Positions 54,078 to 63,268 of a DNA stretch of 64,000 nucleotides are shown here, piece by piece. Every line of letters starts with the position of its first letter. The stretch's first letter is position 1. The notes under the pieces were generated by a model that saw nothing but the letters and a program-made list of their open reading frames with translations, ran no database searches and was not told the origin of the DNA. This DNA is from Blautia sp. (lineage in GTDB: Bacteria; Bacillota; Clostridia; Lachnospirales; Lachnospiraceae), in contig JAFWGA010000013.1 in assembly GCA_017515325.1 (NCBI GenBank), positions 124,001 to 188,000 of the forward strand. The letters are read 5' to 3'. The position numbers were made by a program, and so were the translations under genes.

Positions 54078-55319
54078 ATGGCTATATTAAAGCCTTTTCG
54101 GGCAGTGCGCCCGTTACCGGAGTTAGCACAGAGGGTAGCTGCCCTTCCATACGATGTCGTTGATCGTTATGAAGCGAGACAGATTGGGGAGAAAAACCCT
54201 CTGTCTTTTCTTCATGTAGACCGGGCGGAGATGGATCTGGAGCCTGGGATTGATATCTATGGGGAGCGGGTATACCGCAAAGCCAGGGAAAACCTGAGAG
54301 CAATGCGAGAGAAAGGGATTTTGATTCAGGATAAAACGGAGAACTACTATATCTATGAACTAAGCAGACAGGGAAAGACTCAGGCTGGCGTGGTTGGCTG
54401 TGCTTCTGTGGAGGAGTATCTTAACGGCACGATCAAAAAGCATGAACTGACCACCGAGGAAAAGGAAAAAGACCGCATCCGTCATGTCGATGCCTGTGAT
54501 GCCAATACCGGACCGATATATCTGGCTGCCCGATATCCCGGGGAATTGAAGAAACTGATCGGCAGCTATCGGGAGAGTCATGCACCGGTATATGATTTCC
54601 TTGCTGAGGATGGAATCGGGCACAGGGTCTGGGTGGTGAAGGAAGCGGAAGAAAGGAAAAAAATAGAAGACCTGTTTGGGCAGATTCCTGCCTTTTACAT
54701 TGCGGACGGCCATCACAGGGCGGCTTCTGCCGTTAAGGTAGCCCTGATGAGACGGAAACAGGCACTGGCCTGGAAAGGAACAGAGGAATTCCAGTTCTTT
54801 CTGAGTGTTGTTTTTCCCTTTGATGAGCTGACTATCCTTCCCTACCACAGACTGATCAAGGACAGGAATGGGTTAACGGTTTCGGAGCTGATAGACAGAC
54901 TGAAGGAACACTTCATTGTCGAACCCGTTTCCATCGCCTGCTTTCCCCAAAAAAAGCATGATTTCTATATGTACACAGATGGGTGTTGGTATCGGCTTCG
55001 CGCCATGCCGGAGCTCTTTGATCAGAAAGACATTGTTTCCCAGCTTGATGTATCCATACTTCAGGAGAGTATTCTCGAGCCTGTTTTGGGGATTGAGGAC
55101 GAACGAAGGGACAATAGAATCCGTTTTGTGGGAGGAGGACATAGCCTGGAAGAGATGGCTCAGATTGCAGATCAGACACAGGGGCTTGTTTTCGCCTTGT
55201 ATGCCACAGCCATAGATGACCTGATGCAGATTGCCGATGAGGGAAAGCTGATGCCGCCGAAATCGACATGGTTTGAACCAAAGCTCAGAAGTGGGCTCTT
55301 CATTCATCCCTTGTCCTGA
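54078..55319 (+). CDS. DUF1015 family protein
   Basis: A 413-residue soluble protein. KPFRAVRPLPELAQRVAALP, PYDVV and the central FYIADGHHRAASA are the DUF1015 hallmarks. The family's activity is not established; a role around serine or amino-acid metabolism is only suggested by its frequent proximity to serA, which here lies 19 kb away. AGGAGG precedes ATG 54078. Presumably monocistronic. Confidence 0.9.
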   Translation: MAILKPFRAVRPLPELAQRVAALPYDVVDRYEARQIGEKNPLSFLHVDRAEMDLEPGIDIYGERVYRKARENLRAMREKGILIQDKTENYYIYELSRQGKTQAGVVGCASVEEYLNGTIKKHELTTEEKEKDRIRHVDACDANTGPIYLAARYPGELKKLIGSYRESHAPVYDFLAEDGIGHRVWVVKEAEERKKIEDLFGQIPAFYIADGHHRAASAVKVALMRRKQALAWKGTEEFQFFLSVVFPFDELTILPYHRLIKDRNGLTVSELIDRLKEHFIVEPVSIACFPQKKHDFYMYTDGCWYRLRAMPELFDQKDIVSQLDVSILQESILEPVLGIEDERRDNRIRFVGGGHSLEEMAQIADQTQGLVFALYATAIDDLMQIADEGKLMPPKSTWFEPKLRSGLFIHPLS

Positions 55320-55329
55320 AATAGGGGCT

Positions 55330-55420
55330 GCGCACGAATTTACTGCGGAATCATGCCGCTTGCAGCAGCGTAAATGCGGTGCAGGAAACGAATCAAAATG
55401 CAAGCAATTTGTTCGTTCCC
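55330..55420 (+). repeat. H-type intergenic repeat, copy 2
   Basis: Shares TCATGCCGCTTGCAGC and GCAGGAAACGAATCAAAATG with the copy at 44691-44782. Changes at several positions, for example TACTGCGG against TATTGTGG, look like substitutions in paired regions. CTATAAA follows the right hairpin arm. It occupies the gap before the lipoprotein gene. Confidence 0.7.
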
Positions 55421-55523
55421 TATAAAAAAATAAGCATAGACTTGCAATCATAGTAAAAATCAAGTATTATATCAACAAGCGGCAGCTTTTGCCAAGCTGC
55501 GAGGCATACAGGAGGAGTTTTGA

Positions 55524-55934
55524 ATGAAGCGAGCATGTTTTCTTGGATTTATCCTGGCTGCAGCCCTTTGCCTTCCTGGTTGTGGTTTTACCGAAGGAGC
55601 AGGTGCCACAGTAACAGTAGTTACTCCCACACCTATGCCCACCCCCACACCGGAGCCTACGCCTACTCCCGCACCTACACCGGTGCCCCAGGCAGAGACA
55701 GAGCAGACTGCGTCTGGAGTAACAGTGACCAAAGGCGTTAGCGCAGCCACTGCTTTGGCGGATGTGAATCTGCGCTCTGATGCAAATGTTGATGCACAGA
55801 TTGTTGCCAGTGTAGCCATGGGGACAGAGTTGACACAGACCGGTGTTTGTGACAATGGTTGGGTTCAGCTTGAGTACAACGGTCAGGTGGTTTACGCTTT
55901 GGGTGAGTATGTAAATTCGGCAGCAGCACAGTAG
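55524..55934 (+). CDS. SH3-domain lipoprotein
   Basis: A 136-residue extracellular lipoprotein. The lipobox LPGC puts the lipidated Cys at residue 20. A Pro/Thr-rich spacer follows at about 35-60 (TPTPMPTPTPEPTPTP), then a bacterial SH3 domain from about 75 (ADVNLRSDANVDAQIVASV, then GWVQLEYNGQVVYALGEYV). Such domains bind cell-wall peptides; the spacer would hold it within the wall. GGAGGAG precedes ATG 55524. Confidence 0.9.
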   Translation: MKRACFLGFILAAALCLPGCGFTEGAGATVTVVTPTPMPTPTPEPTPTPAPTPVPQAETEQTASGVTVTKGVSAATALADVNLRSDANVDAQIVASVAMGTELTQTGVCDNGWVQLEYNGQVVYALGEYVNSAAAQ

Positions 55935-55949
55935 GAATAGCCTGGTCGA

Positions 55950-55982
55950 AAAGGTCATGTCACATTTTGGCATGGCCTTTTT
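55950..55982 (+). terminator. Terminator after the SH3 lipoprotein gene
   Basis: AAAGGTCATG (55950-55959) pairs with CATGGCCTTT (55971-55980) with one G-U pair, followed by TT and more A/T. Confidence 0.8.
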
Positions 55983-55993
55983 ACCTATTATCC

Positions 55994-56025
55994 CCAGAGC
56001 CGCGCCTCTCTCTACCCTATTCTAT
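55994..56025 (+). repeat. T-type repeat fragment
   Basis: GCGCCTCTCTCTACCCTATTC matches the right half of the second T1 hairpin (GCGCCTCCCTCTACCCGATTC at 22480-22500), but the left half is missing. It lies after a terminator, as the other T copies do. Confidence 0.35.
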
Positions 56026-56070
56026 CGTTTATAACAAAATGTGGTGCGCAAAAAGCGCTCGGCGCTTTGG

Positions 56071-56115
56071 GCCGGCCAATGCCGTTGGTATCGGTTGTTT
56101 CAGTGACCGCACAGG
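56071..56115 (+). repeat. E-type intergenic repeat, copy 3
   Basis: AATGCCGTTGGTATCGG and CAGTGACCGCACAGG match copies 1 and 2. It ends 26 bases before apt. The preceding GCGCTCGGCGC lies just outside the shared core. Confidence 0.65.
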
Positions 56116-56140
56116 GCGCATTTTTCAGGAGGAGAATAAG

Positions 56141-56665
56141 ATGAAAAAATTGGAAGAATATGTCAGAAGCATCCCTGATTTTCCGGAACCGGGTATCATC
56201 TTCCGGGATGTAACCAGTGTGCTGCAGGATGCGGATGGACTGCATCTGGCTATTGATGAAATGCAGGCCTGCCTGGATGGTCTGGATGTGGATGTCATTG
56301 TAGGAACGGAGTCAAGGGGATTTATTTTTGGCATGCCGATTGCCTACAATCTGCACAAACCATTTGTACTGGTCAGAAAAAAGGGGAAGCTTCCCTGTGA
56401 GACCATATCCCGCAGCTACGACCTGGAATATGGCCAGGCTACCATCGAGATGCATAAGGACTCCATCAAGCCCGGCCAGAAGGTTGCAGTGATTGATGAC
56501 CTGATCGCGACAGGCGGGACCATTGAAGCAGCAATCAAGATGATTGAAGAGCTGGGAGGAGTAGTCGTAAAGGTAGTCTTCCTTATGGAGCTGGCAGGCT
56601 TGAAGGGGAGAGAAAAACTCAAGGACTATGACGTCGCTTCCGTTATCTGTTACGACGGCAAATAA
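56141..56665 (+). CDS. apt: Adenine phosphoribosyltransferase
   Basis: Apt salvages adenine to AMP with PRPP. MKKLEEYVRSIPDFPEPGI is the family start, and the PRPP loop is VAVIDDLIATGGTIEAAI. The 174 residues are normal. Its frame opens at 55967, across the E-type repeat, but ATG 56141 after AGGAGGAG is the clear start. rel follows after 143 bases, an order (apt-rel) common in Firmicutes. Confidence 0.97.
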   Translation: MKKLEEYVRSIPDFPEPGIIFRDVTSVLQDADGLHLAIDEMQACLDGLDVDVIVGTESRGFIFGMPIAYNLHKPFVLVRKKGKLPCETISRSYDLEYGQATIEMHKDSIKPGQKVAVIDDLIATGGTIEAAIKMIEELGGVVVKVVFLMELAGLKGREKLKDYDVASVICYDGK

Positions 56666-56808
56666 TAAAAGCCGAACAGCCAAGCAAGGACAGGCAGGTT
56701 TCCAGCCGCTGTTCCTTATGCCTTCACTGTGAAGATCTCGTGCGAGCAGGTAAGGATTTCAGAATAAGGCACTGTAATGACAGAGCCTAAGGTAAAGGGG
56801 GGATGTAG

Positions 56809-59139
56809 ATGACAGAGATTGCAGCAGCGACACAGAACAATAGTCAGGAACAGGTGACGGAAAAACAGAAGCTTGAGTCTGTGCGAAAGGCTGATGCGGC
56901 GATTCGTTCCATGAAGGACTTCACCAGTCCGGAAGTCCTTTATCAGGAACTGATCAGCAGTGTCCTCAAGTATCATCCCTCCACAGACATTTCCATGATC
57001 CAGAAGGCCTATGAAACGGCCTCCAACGCCCATAAGAATCAGAAGCGTAAATCGGGAGAGCCCTATATCATACACCCCTTGTGCGTCGCGATCATTCTGG
57101 CGGACCTGGAGCTGGATAAAGAGACCATCGTGGCCGGGATTCTCCATGACGCTGTCGAGGATACCTGGATGACGCTGGATGAGGTATCCCAGGAATTTGG
57201 CGAAGAGGTTGCCCTGCTGGTCGATGGCGTCACAAAGCTGGGTCAGCTGTCCTACTCCACGGACAAGGTGGAGATTCAGGCGGAGAACCTCAGAAAGATG
57301 TTTTTGGCTATGGCCAAGGATATCCGGGTGATTCTGATCAAGCTGGCGGACCGGCTGCACAATATGCGCACCCTTCAGTACATGCGCCCGGAAAAGCAAT
57401 TGGAGAAGGCAAGGGAGACGATGGATATCTATGCTCCCATTGCCCAGCGCCTCGGTATTTCCAAGATCAAGGTAGAGCTGGATGACCTATCCTTAAAATA
57501 TCTGAAGCCCGATGTGTATCATGGCCTGGCAGAGAAGATCGCACTGCGCAAGAGCACCCGACAAGAATTCGTCAACGGTATCGTCAGTCAGGTTGTGCTG
57601 CATTTGGAGGAGGCCGGAATAAAAGCCCAGGTCGACGGAAGGGCCAAGCATTTTTTCAGCATTTATAAGAAGATGGTCAACCAGAACAAATCGATTGACC
57701 AGATTTATGATCTTTTCGCGGTAAGGATATTGGTGGATTCTCTCAAGGACTGTTATGCGGCGCTTGGAGTGATTCATGAAATGTATACTCCGATTCCCGG
57801 CCGCTTTAAGGATTATATCGCCATGCCCAAGCCAAACATGTATCAGTCTTTGCATACGACTCTGATCGGGCCGAACGGGCAGCCCTTCGAGATTCAGATC
57901 CGTACCTATGAGATGCACAGAACAGCTGAGTATGGTATTGCCGCCCATTGGAAGTACAAGGAAAGCTCCGACGGAAAGCAACCCCTTGGCAAGAGCGAAG
58001 AGGAGAAACTAAACTGGCTGAGGCAGATTTTGGAATGGCAGAAGGACATGTCGGATAACCGGGAATTTATGAGCCTTCTGAAAAATGACCTGGATCTGTT
58101 TGCCGACAGCGTCTACTGTTTTACCCCTCAGGGAGACGTTAAGACTCTGCCGAATGGCTCTACCCCCATTGACTTTGCCTACTGTGTGCACAGCGCTGTG
58201 GGAAATAAGTTTATCGGAGCCAGGGTAAACGGAAAGCTGGTACCCAGGGACTATGTAATCAAAAACGGAGACCGCATTGAGATTCTGACCTCTCAGAATT
58301 CCCAGGGACCCAGCCGGGACTGGTTAAAGATCGTTAAGAGCACACAGGCCAAAAACAAGATTAATCAATGGTTTAAGAAAGAACTCAAGGTCGACAATAT
58401 TGCCCGGGGAAGGGACGCCCTGATGCAGTATGCCAAGGCCAGAGGCTATAAAATCAATGCTTATCTCAAACCGACCTATCAGGAAGCAGTTTTGCGCAAG
58501 TATGGTTTCCAGGACTGGGATTCTGTCCTGGCGGCCATCGGACATGGCGGCCTGAAAGAGGGTCAGGTCTTTAATAAGCTGGTGGAAGCTTATGACCGGG
58601 AGAATGCCCAGAAGATCACGGATGCACAGGTGCTTGAGGCGGTTCAGGAGCATGAGGATGGCCTTAAGATCGCCAAAAGCAAGTCAGGGATCATCGTGAA
58701 AGGGGTTCATGATGTGGCTGTCCGCTTTTCCAAATGCTGTAATCCCATACCAGGAGACGAGATCGTAGGCTTTGTCACAAGAGGCCGTGGTATTACCATT
58801 CACAGGACAGACTGTGTCAACGTTGTCAATATGACAGATGAGGATCGCAACAGACTGATCGAAGCGGAATGGCAGGACTCCAGCCAGGAAAGCTCTGAAC
58901 AGTACATGGCAGAGATCAATGTCTATGCGACCAACCGAACCGGTCTTTTGGTGGATCTTTCGAAAATCTTTACGGAGAAAAAGATTGATCTGAGGTCAAT
59001 CCATTCTACCATGAGCAAACAGGAAAGGTGTACCCTTTCCCTTAGCTTTAATGTATCCAGTAAAGAAGAACTCATGTCGTTGATCGAAAGGATCAGGCAG
59101 GTTGAGAATGTCATAGATGTTGAGAGAACCAGGGGGTGA
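56809..59139 (+). CDS. rel: Bifunctional (p)ppGpp synthetase/hydrolase
   Basis: A 776-residue Rel enzyme. Hydrolase HD domain: ILHDAVEDT near residue 114; synthetase domain: DLFAVRILVDS near 302 and FKDYIAMPKPNMYQSLHTT; TGS domain from about 430 (VYCFTPQGDVKTLPNG); C-terminal ACT domain from about 705. The HD residues are intact, so both activities are expected. It links amino-acid starvation to GTP levels and so to CodY. ATG 56809 follows GGGGGG. Confidence 0.97.
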   Translation: MTEIAAATQNNSQEQVTEKQKLESVRKADAAIRSMKDFTSPEVLYQELISSVLKYHPSTDISMIQKAYETASNAHKNQKRKSGEPYIIHPLCVAIILADLELDKETIVAGILHDAVEDTWMTLDEVSQEFGEEVALLVDGVTKLGQLSYSTDKVEIQAENLRKMFLAMAKDIRVILIKLADRLHNMRTLQYMRPEKQLEKARETMDIYAPIAQRLGISKIKVELDDLSLKYLKPDVYHGLAEKIALRKSTRQEFVNGIVSQVVLHLEEAGIKAQVDGRAKHFFSIYKKMVNQNKSIDQIYDLFAVRILVDSLKDCYAALGVIHEMYTPIPGRFKDYIAMPKPNMYQSLHTTLIGPNGQPFEIQIRTYEMHRTAEYGIAAHWKYKESSDGKQPLGKSEEEKLNWLRQILEWQKDMSDNREFMSLLKNDLDLFADSVYCFTPQGDVKTLPNGSTPIDFAYCVHSAVGNKFIGARVNGKLVPRDYVIKNGDRIEILTSQNSQGPSRDWLKIVKSTQAKNKINQWFKKELKVDNIARGRDALMQYAKARGYKINAYLKPTYQEAVLRKYGFQDWDSVLAAIGHGGLKEGQVFNKLVEAYDRENAQKITDAQVLEAVQEHEDGLKIAKSKSGIIVKGVHDVAVRFSKCCNPIPGDEIVGFVTRGRGITIHRTDCVNVVNMTDEDRNRLIEAEWQDSSQESSEQYMAEINVYATNRTGLLVDLSKIFTEKKIDLRSIHSTMSKQERCTLSLSFNVSSKEELMSLIERIRQVENVIDVERTRG

Positions 59140-59144
59140 GTCGG

Positions 59145-59765
59145 TTGGATATCAAATGTCAGGTCGTGGGAAATGTCATGACAAACTGTTATTTCGCTGT
59201 CAACAAAGAGGCAAAGGAATACTTTATTGTTGATCCCGGGGGAGAAAAGGATAGGCTGATCGCCCAGATGGAACAGCTTGAGGAAAAGCCGACGGCAATT
59301 CTTCTGACGCATGGACATTTTGATCACATCCTTGCCGTGAAGCCTTTAGCGGAAAGGTATCAGCTTCCTGTTTACGCCTGCCGGGCGGAAGAGGAGCTGC
59401 TTGGGGATGCTGCCTGGAATATGTCCTCGGAAGAGGACATAGCCTGTGAGATCAAAGCAGACCGATATCTGGAGGATGAGGAGGAGTTTACTGCCTCACA
59501 TTTTGTATTGCGTTGTCTTCATACCCCGGGACATACTCCGGGGAGCTGCTGCTTTTACCTTCCGCAGGAAAAGGTTCTGTTTAGCGGAGACACCCTCTTT
59601 TGCGGTTCTGTCGGCAGGACGGATTTTCCGGGGGGCAGTATGCGGCAGATGCTTTCAAGCCTGCATCGGCTGCTGGATATTCTCCCGGAGGATACGGCTG
59701 TATATCCCGGTCATGACAGGCCGACGACGATAGGCTATGAAAAGAGGTACAATCCCTTTGTCTGA
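59145..59765 (+). CDS. MBL-fold hydrolase (glyoxalase II-like)
   Basis: A metallo-beta-lactamase-fold protein of about 207 residues. Metal ligands are in THGHFDHI, LHTPGHTPGS, FSGDTLF and YPGHD. Family members hydrolyse thioesters such as S-lactoylglutathione or similar metabolites. TTG 59145 was preferred over GTG 59136 because AGGGGG at 59131-59136 is correctly spaced for it. The next gene starts within its last codons. Substrate unknown. Confidence 0.88.
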   Translation: MDIKCQVVGNVMTNCYFAVNKEAKEYFIVDPGGEKDRLIAQMEQLEEKPTAILLTHGHFDHILAVKPLAERYQLPVYACRAEEELLGDAAWNMSSEEDIACEIKADRYLEDEEEFTASHFVLRCLHTPGHTPGSCCFYLPQEKVLFSGDTLFCGSVGRTDFPGGSMRQMLSSLHRLLDILPEDTAVYPGHDRPTTIGYEKRYNPFV

Positions 59766-61329
59766 GATATCGATTTTATTTTGCGATACTACATTTGAGC
59801 ATGATGTCTACGAATTGATCCGTGCCTTCTATGCCGGCTGGGAAGTTAAGACGGTTTATCCCGGGACGATTAAAGCTCAGGAGATTATGGCTGTCTGTTC
59901 GGCCGGGCAGGAAGGCTCTTTGTCTGTTCTGCCCCAGGATACCCTTTTCTTTATGGTAAAATGGACCGAGGACGAATATCGAATCCGGTTTTTTTATGCT
60001 CCTGTCCGGGATGAGGCAGTGACAAGGACAGATTCCTTTGGGCTGCTTCATTTTTCTTTTGAGGAAGTGGGTATTTCCCATGCGGAATTTGCTTCCCACG
60101 CTCTCAGAAAGCGCTGTAAGGATCATATCAAGCTTTCCTTATACCAGCTTCTCGTGCGGAATACAGGCAGAAGTCTGCCGTGGGGAAATCTGACAGGAAT
60201 CCGTCCGGTCAAGCTGGCCATGGGGATGCTTGAGCAAGGATTTTCCAATGTGGAGACGGCCAAAGTCTTCCGGGAAAAATATTGCGTCAGTCCGGGCAAG
60301 ACCGCCCTCGCCGTAGCCATAGCCAACCGGGAAAGGGAACTGCTGAAAGGAGTGGATGTCAGGAATGGATACAGTCTATATATCGGAATTCCCTTCTGCC
60401 CCAGCATCTGCCTTTACTGCTCCTTCAGTTCCTATCCCCTGAGCCAGTGGAGAGACCAGGTGGAGGCTTATCTTGATGCGCTGTTTTTTGAGATGGAGGA
60501 GGTTTCCGGGCTGATGAAAGGCACAGGTCGGAAGCTGGATACTATTTACATCGGAGGAGGGACTCCGACTACCCTTGAGCCTGAGCAGCTGGATCGTCTC
60601 CTGCATCAACTGGGCAAGTGCTTTGGTTATGATGGAATAAAAGAATTTACCCTGGAAGCCGGCCGCCCAGACAGTATCACGTCTGACAAGCTTGCTGCCA
60701 TCCGGCGGTATCCCGTGAGCCGTATTTCCATCAATCCTCAGACGATGAACGATGAAACGCTGTCTCTGATCGGCAGAAGACATACCTCCCGCCAGATCAT
60801 AGAGGCCATGGCACAGGCCAGAGCCTTGGGCTTTGATAATATCAATATGGATATCATTATCGGACTGCCGGGGGAGAATGCTCAGATGGTCGCTCATACA
60901 CTGGATGAAATCCAAAGCCTTGATCCACAGAGTCTGACTGTTCATACCCTGGCCATAAAAAGGGCAGCCCGGTTGAACATGTTTCGGGACCAGTATACAG
61001 AGCTGACCTTTGAAAGTTCCCAGGAGATCATGGATATGACCCTTAACAAGGCCAGACAGATGGGAATGGAGCCCTATTATCTGTACCGTCAGAAAAACAT
61101 GAAAGGAAATTTCGAAAATGTGGGATATGCAAAGCCCCACAAAGCCGGACTTTACAATGTACTCATCATGGAAGAGAGGCAGTCGATCATTGCCCTGGGA
61201 GCCGGAGGGGCTTCAAAGCTTGTTTTTCCGGAAGAAAACCGGGTAGAACGGGTGGAAAATGTAAAGGATGTCAAAAGCTACATATCCCGGATCGAGGAAA
61301 TGATCCAGAGAAAAAAGGATGTGTTATGA
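59737..61329 (+). CDS. hemZ: Coproporphyrinogen dehydrogenase HemZ-type radical SAM protein
   Basis: A 530-residue radical SAM protein. The cluster motif CPSICLYCS places Cys221, Cys225 and Cys228; IYIGGGTPTTLE and NIDIIIGLPGE-like INMDIIIGLPGE are HemN/HemZ-family features. HemZ has been described as an oxygen-independent coproporphyrinogen oxidase, though many anaerobes carrying it lack a full haem pathway, so the substrate here is uncertain. It overlaps the MBL gene by 29 bases if ATG 59737 is used; TTG 59758 is an alternative start. Confidence 0.87.
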   Translation: MKRGTIPLSEISILFCDTTFEHDVYELIRAFYAGWEVKTVYPGTIKAQEIMAVCSAGQEGSLSVLPQDTLFFMVKWTEDEYRIRFFYAPVRDEAVTRTDSFGLLHFSFEEVGISHAEFASHALRKRCKDHIKLSLYQLLVRNTGRSLPWGNLTGIRPVKLAMGMLEQGFSNVETAKVFREKYCVSPGKTALAVAIANRERELLKGVDVRNGYSLYIGIPFCPSICLYCSFSSYPLSQWRDQVEAYLDALFFEMEEVSGLMKGTGRKLDTIYIGGGTPTTLEPEQLDRLLHQLGKCFGYDGIKEFTLEAGRPDSITSDKLAAIRRYPVSRISINPQTMNDETLSLIGRRHTSRQIIEAMAQARALGFDNINMDIIIGLPGENAQMVAHTLDEIQSLDPQSLTVHTLAIKRAARLNMFRDQYTELTFESSQEIMDMTLNKARQMGMEPYYLYRQKNMKGNFENVGYAKPHKAGLYNVLIMEERQSIIALGAGGASKLVFPEENRVERVENVKDVKSYISRIEEMIQRKKDVL

Positions 61330-61360
61330 AGCCTGAACAGGCTGGCTGTAATCATATGAT

Positions 61361-61960
61361 ATGGAAAAAAAGACAAATATAGACAATAGATCCAACAGTA
61401 TTCTGTCCTTTGATCTTCTGTCAGAGCTGCGACACGGCATGGATGTCAGCAATCTCGCCTATGATGTGGCGGCGGAAATGGGCCTTTCCCAGGAATACTG
61501 TTATGAGCTGGCGATAGCCGGTATGGTTCACGATATCGGAAAGCTCCGTCTGAAGGGGTATATCTATGGACAGGAGAAGGATCCGATGGTGATCGAAGAA
61601 ATGAAATATGTGAGGATGCATCCCTGGCTTGGCTATGAGGAGTTAAAGAATCAGGGAGAGTATTCGGACTTTGTACTGAAAAGTATTTTGTACCATCATG
61701 AGAATTATGATGGAAGCGGTTATCCGGAAAACCTTTCCGGGGAACAGATTCCGCTGGGGGCAAGGATTCTCAGGATCTGTGATGTGTATTGTGCTCTGAG
61801 CTCTGACCGCCCCTATCGCAGAGCTTTTGAGAAAAAGCAGGTGCTTGAGCTGATGATAGAGGAAATCAAGAACTTTGATATGGAGGTTTTTCTGGCCTTC
61901 CAGCGGGTGGTTCACAGATATGAGACCATGAAAGACAGTAGACTGCTCAAGCTCGGATGA
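61361..61960 (+). CDS. HD-GYP domain phosphohydrolase
   Basis: A 199-residue stand-alone HD domain of the HD-GYP kind. The metal site HDIGK is near residue 57, and LYHHENYDGSGYPENLSGEQ holds the second His pair and GYP motif. Such proteins often degrade cyclic di-GMP. There is no sensor or receiver domain, so its control is not visible. It lies between hemZ and hisS with short gaps. Confidence 0.88.
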   Translation: MEKKTNIDNRSNSILSFDLLSELRHGMDVSNLAYDVAAEMGLSQEYCYELAIAGMVHDIGKLRLKGYIYGQEKDPMVIEEMKYVRMHPWLGYEELKNQGEYSDFVLKSILYHHENYDGSGYPENLSGEQIPLGARILRICDVYCALSSDRPYRRAFEKKQVLELMIEEIKNFDMEVFLAFQRVVHRYETMKDSRLLKLG

Positions 61961-61984
61961 TAGGAAAGGAAACAAAAAAAGAAT

Positions 61985-63235
61985 ATGCCTTTGAAAAAAA
62001 AGCCGGTAACCGGCATGAAAGATATTCTGCCCCGCGAGATGCAGATCCGGGACTATGTCATGGGAAAAATCCGTCAGACCTATGAAGGGTTTGGCTTTAC
62101 CAATATAGAGACGCCTTGTGTGGAACACATTGAAAATCTCTGCAGCAAGCAGGGTGGCGATAATGAAAAGCTGATTTTCCGTATCCTGAAGCGAGGGGAA
62201 AAACTGAAGCTGGATCAGGCTGTGAACCAGGACGATCTGGTGGATCTGGGCTTAAGATATGACCTTACCCTTCCTTTGGCCCGGTTTTATTCCAACAACT
62301 CGAATGATCTTCCTGCTCCTTTTAAGGCTTTGCAGATGGGAAACGTTTGGCGGGCTGACCGGCCTCAGCGGGGACGTTTCCGCCAGTTCATGCAATGTGA
62401 TATTGACATTTTGGGGGAGCCGGGAATCCTGGCGGAAATCGAGCTGGTTCTGGCCACAACTGCCCTTCTGGGCAAACTGGACTTCTCCGGTTTTTCGATC
62501 CGTATCAATGACCGAAGGATTCTGAAGGCTATGGCACAGTACAGTGGCTTTTCTCCGGAAGATTATGATACGGTCTTTATCATATTGGATAAAATGGACA
62601 AGATCGGCCTGGAGGGGGTAAGGAAGGAACTGGAAGAAGCGGGCTTTGCCACGGAGAAGATCGAAAAATATCTTTCCCTCTTCCAGGGGATGCCTGAAGG
62701 AATTGAGGGCGTGCGTGAATGTTCCCGAAAGCTCGATGGCGTCCTGGAGCCTGACATAGCCCAGGATCTGGAAACCATCATTTCCGTTGTGGAGGCTTCT
62801 CGCACGGCAGATTTCCGGATGGTTTTCGATCCGACACTGGTGCGGGGAATGTCCTACTATACCGGCCCTATTTTCGAAATCTGTATGGATGAGTTTGGGG
62901 GAAGTGTGGGTGGCGGTGGCCGCTATGATGATATGATCGGCCGCTTTACCGGTACTCCTGCCAGTGCATGCGGTTTCTCCATCGGCTTTGAGAGAATCGT
63001 CATGCTGCTTATGGAAAAGGGGTTTGAGCCGCCGCACTCAGCCGGGAAGAAGGCTTATCTGATTGACAAAAAGATTTCTTCCGAGGACCTGTTAAAGATC
63101 CTGAAGAAGGCACAGGCAGAGCGGGAAGAGGGCCGTCAGATTAATATCAGCGTCATGAAGAAGAACAGGAAGTTTCAAAAGGAACAGCTTCAGGCAGGCG
63201 GCTACCTGGAGATAGAAGAATTTTTCGCGGAATAA
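61985..63235 (+). CDS. hisS: Histidyl-tRNA synthetase
   Basis: A class II synthetase of 416 residues. Motif 2 (FKALQMGNVWRADRPQRGRF), the His-binding VRGMSYYTGPIFEI and motif 3 (SIGFERIVMLL) are present. The C-terminal anticodon-binding domain is shorter and more divergent than in Bacillus HisS. The 24-base gap upstream leaves no room for a T-box. aspS follows after 33 bases, the usual hisS-aspS order. Confidence 0.93.
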   Translation: MPLKKKPVTGMKDILPREMQIRDYVMGKIRQTYEGFGFTNIETPCVEHIENLCSKQGGDNEKLIFRILKRGEKLKLDQAVNQDDLVDLGLRYDLTLPLARFYSNNSNDLPAPFKALQMGNVWRADRPQRGRFRQFMQCDIDILGEPGILAEIELVLATTALLGKLDFSGFSIRINDRRILKAMAQYSGFSPEDYDTVFIILDKMDKIGLEGVRKELEEAGFATEKIEKYLSLFQGMPEGIEGVRECSRKLDGVLEPDIAQDLETIISVVEASRTADFRMVFDPTLVRGMSYYTGPIFEICMDEFGGSVGGGGRYDDMIGRFTGTPASACGFSIGFERIVMLLMEKGFEPPHSAGKKAYLIDKKISSEDLLKILKKAQAEREEGRQINISVMKKNRKFQKEQLQAGGYLEIEEFFAE

Positions 63236-63268
63236 ACCAAATCTATATTTTGGGAGGAGAAGCAGGCA

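Noticed and set aside
61961-61984. T-box leader for hisS
   Set aside because: Only 24 bases separate the genes.
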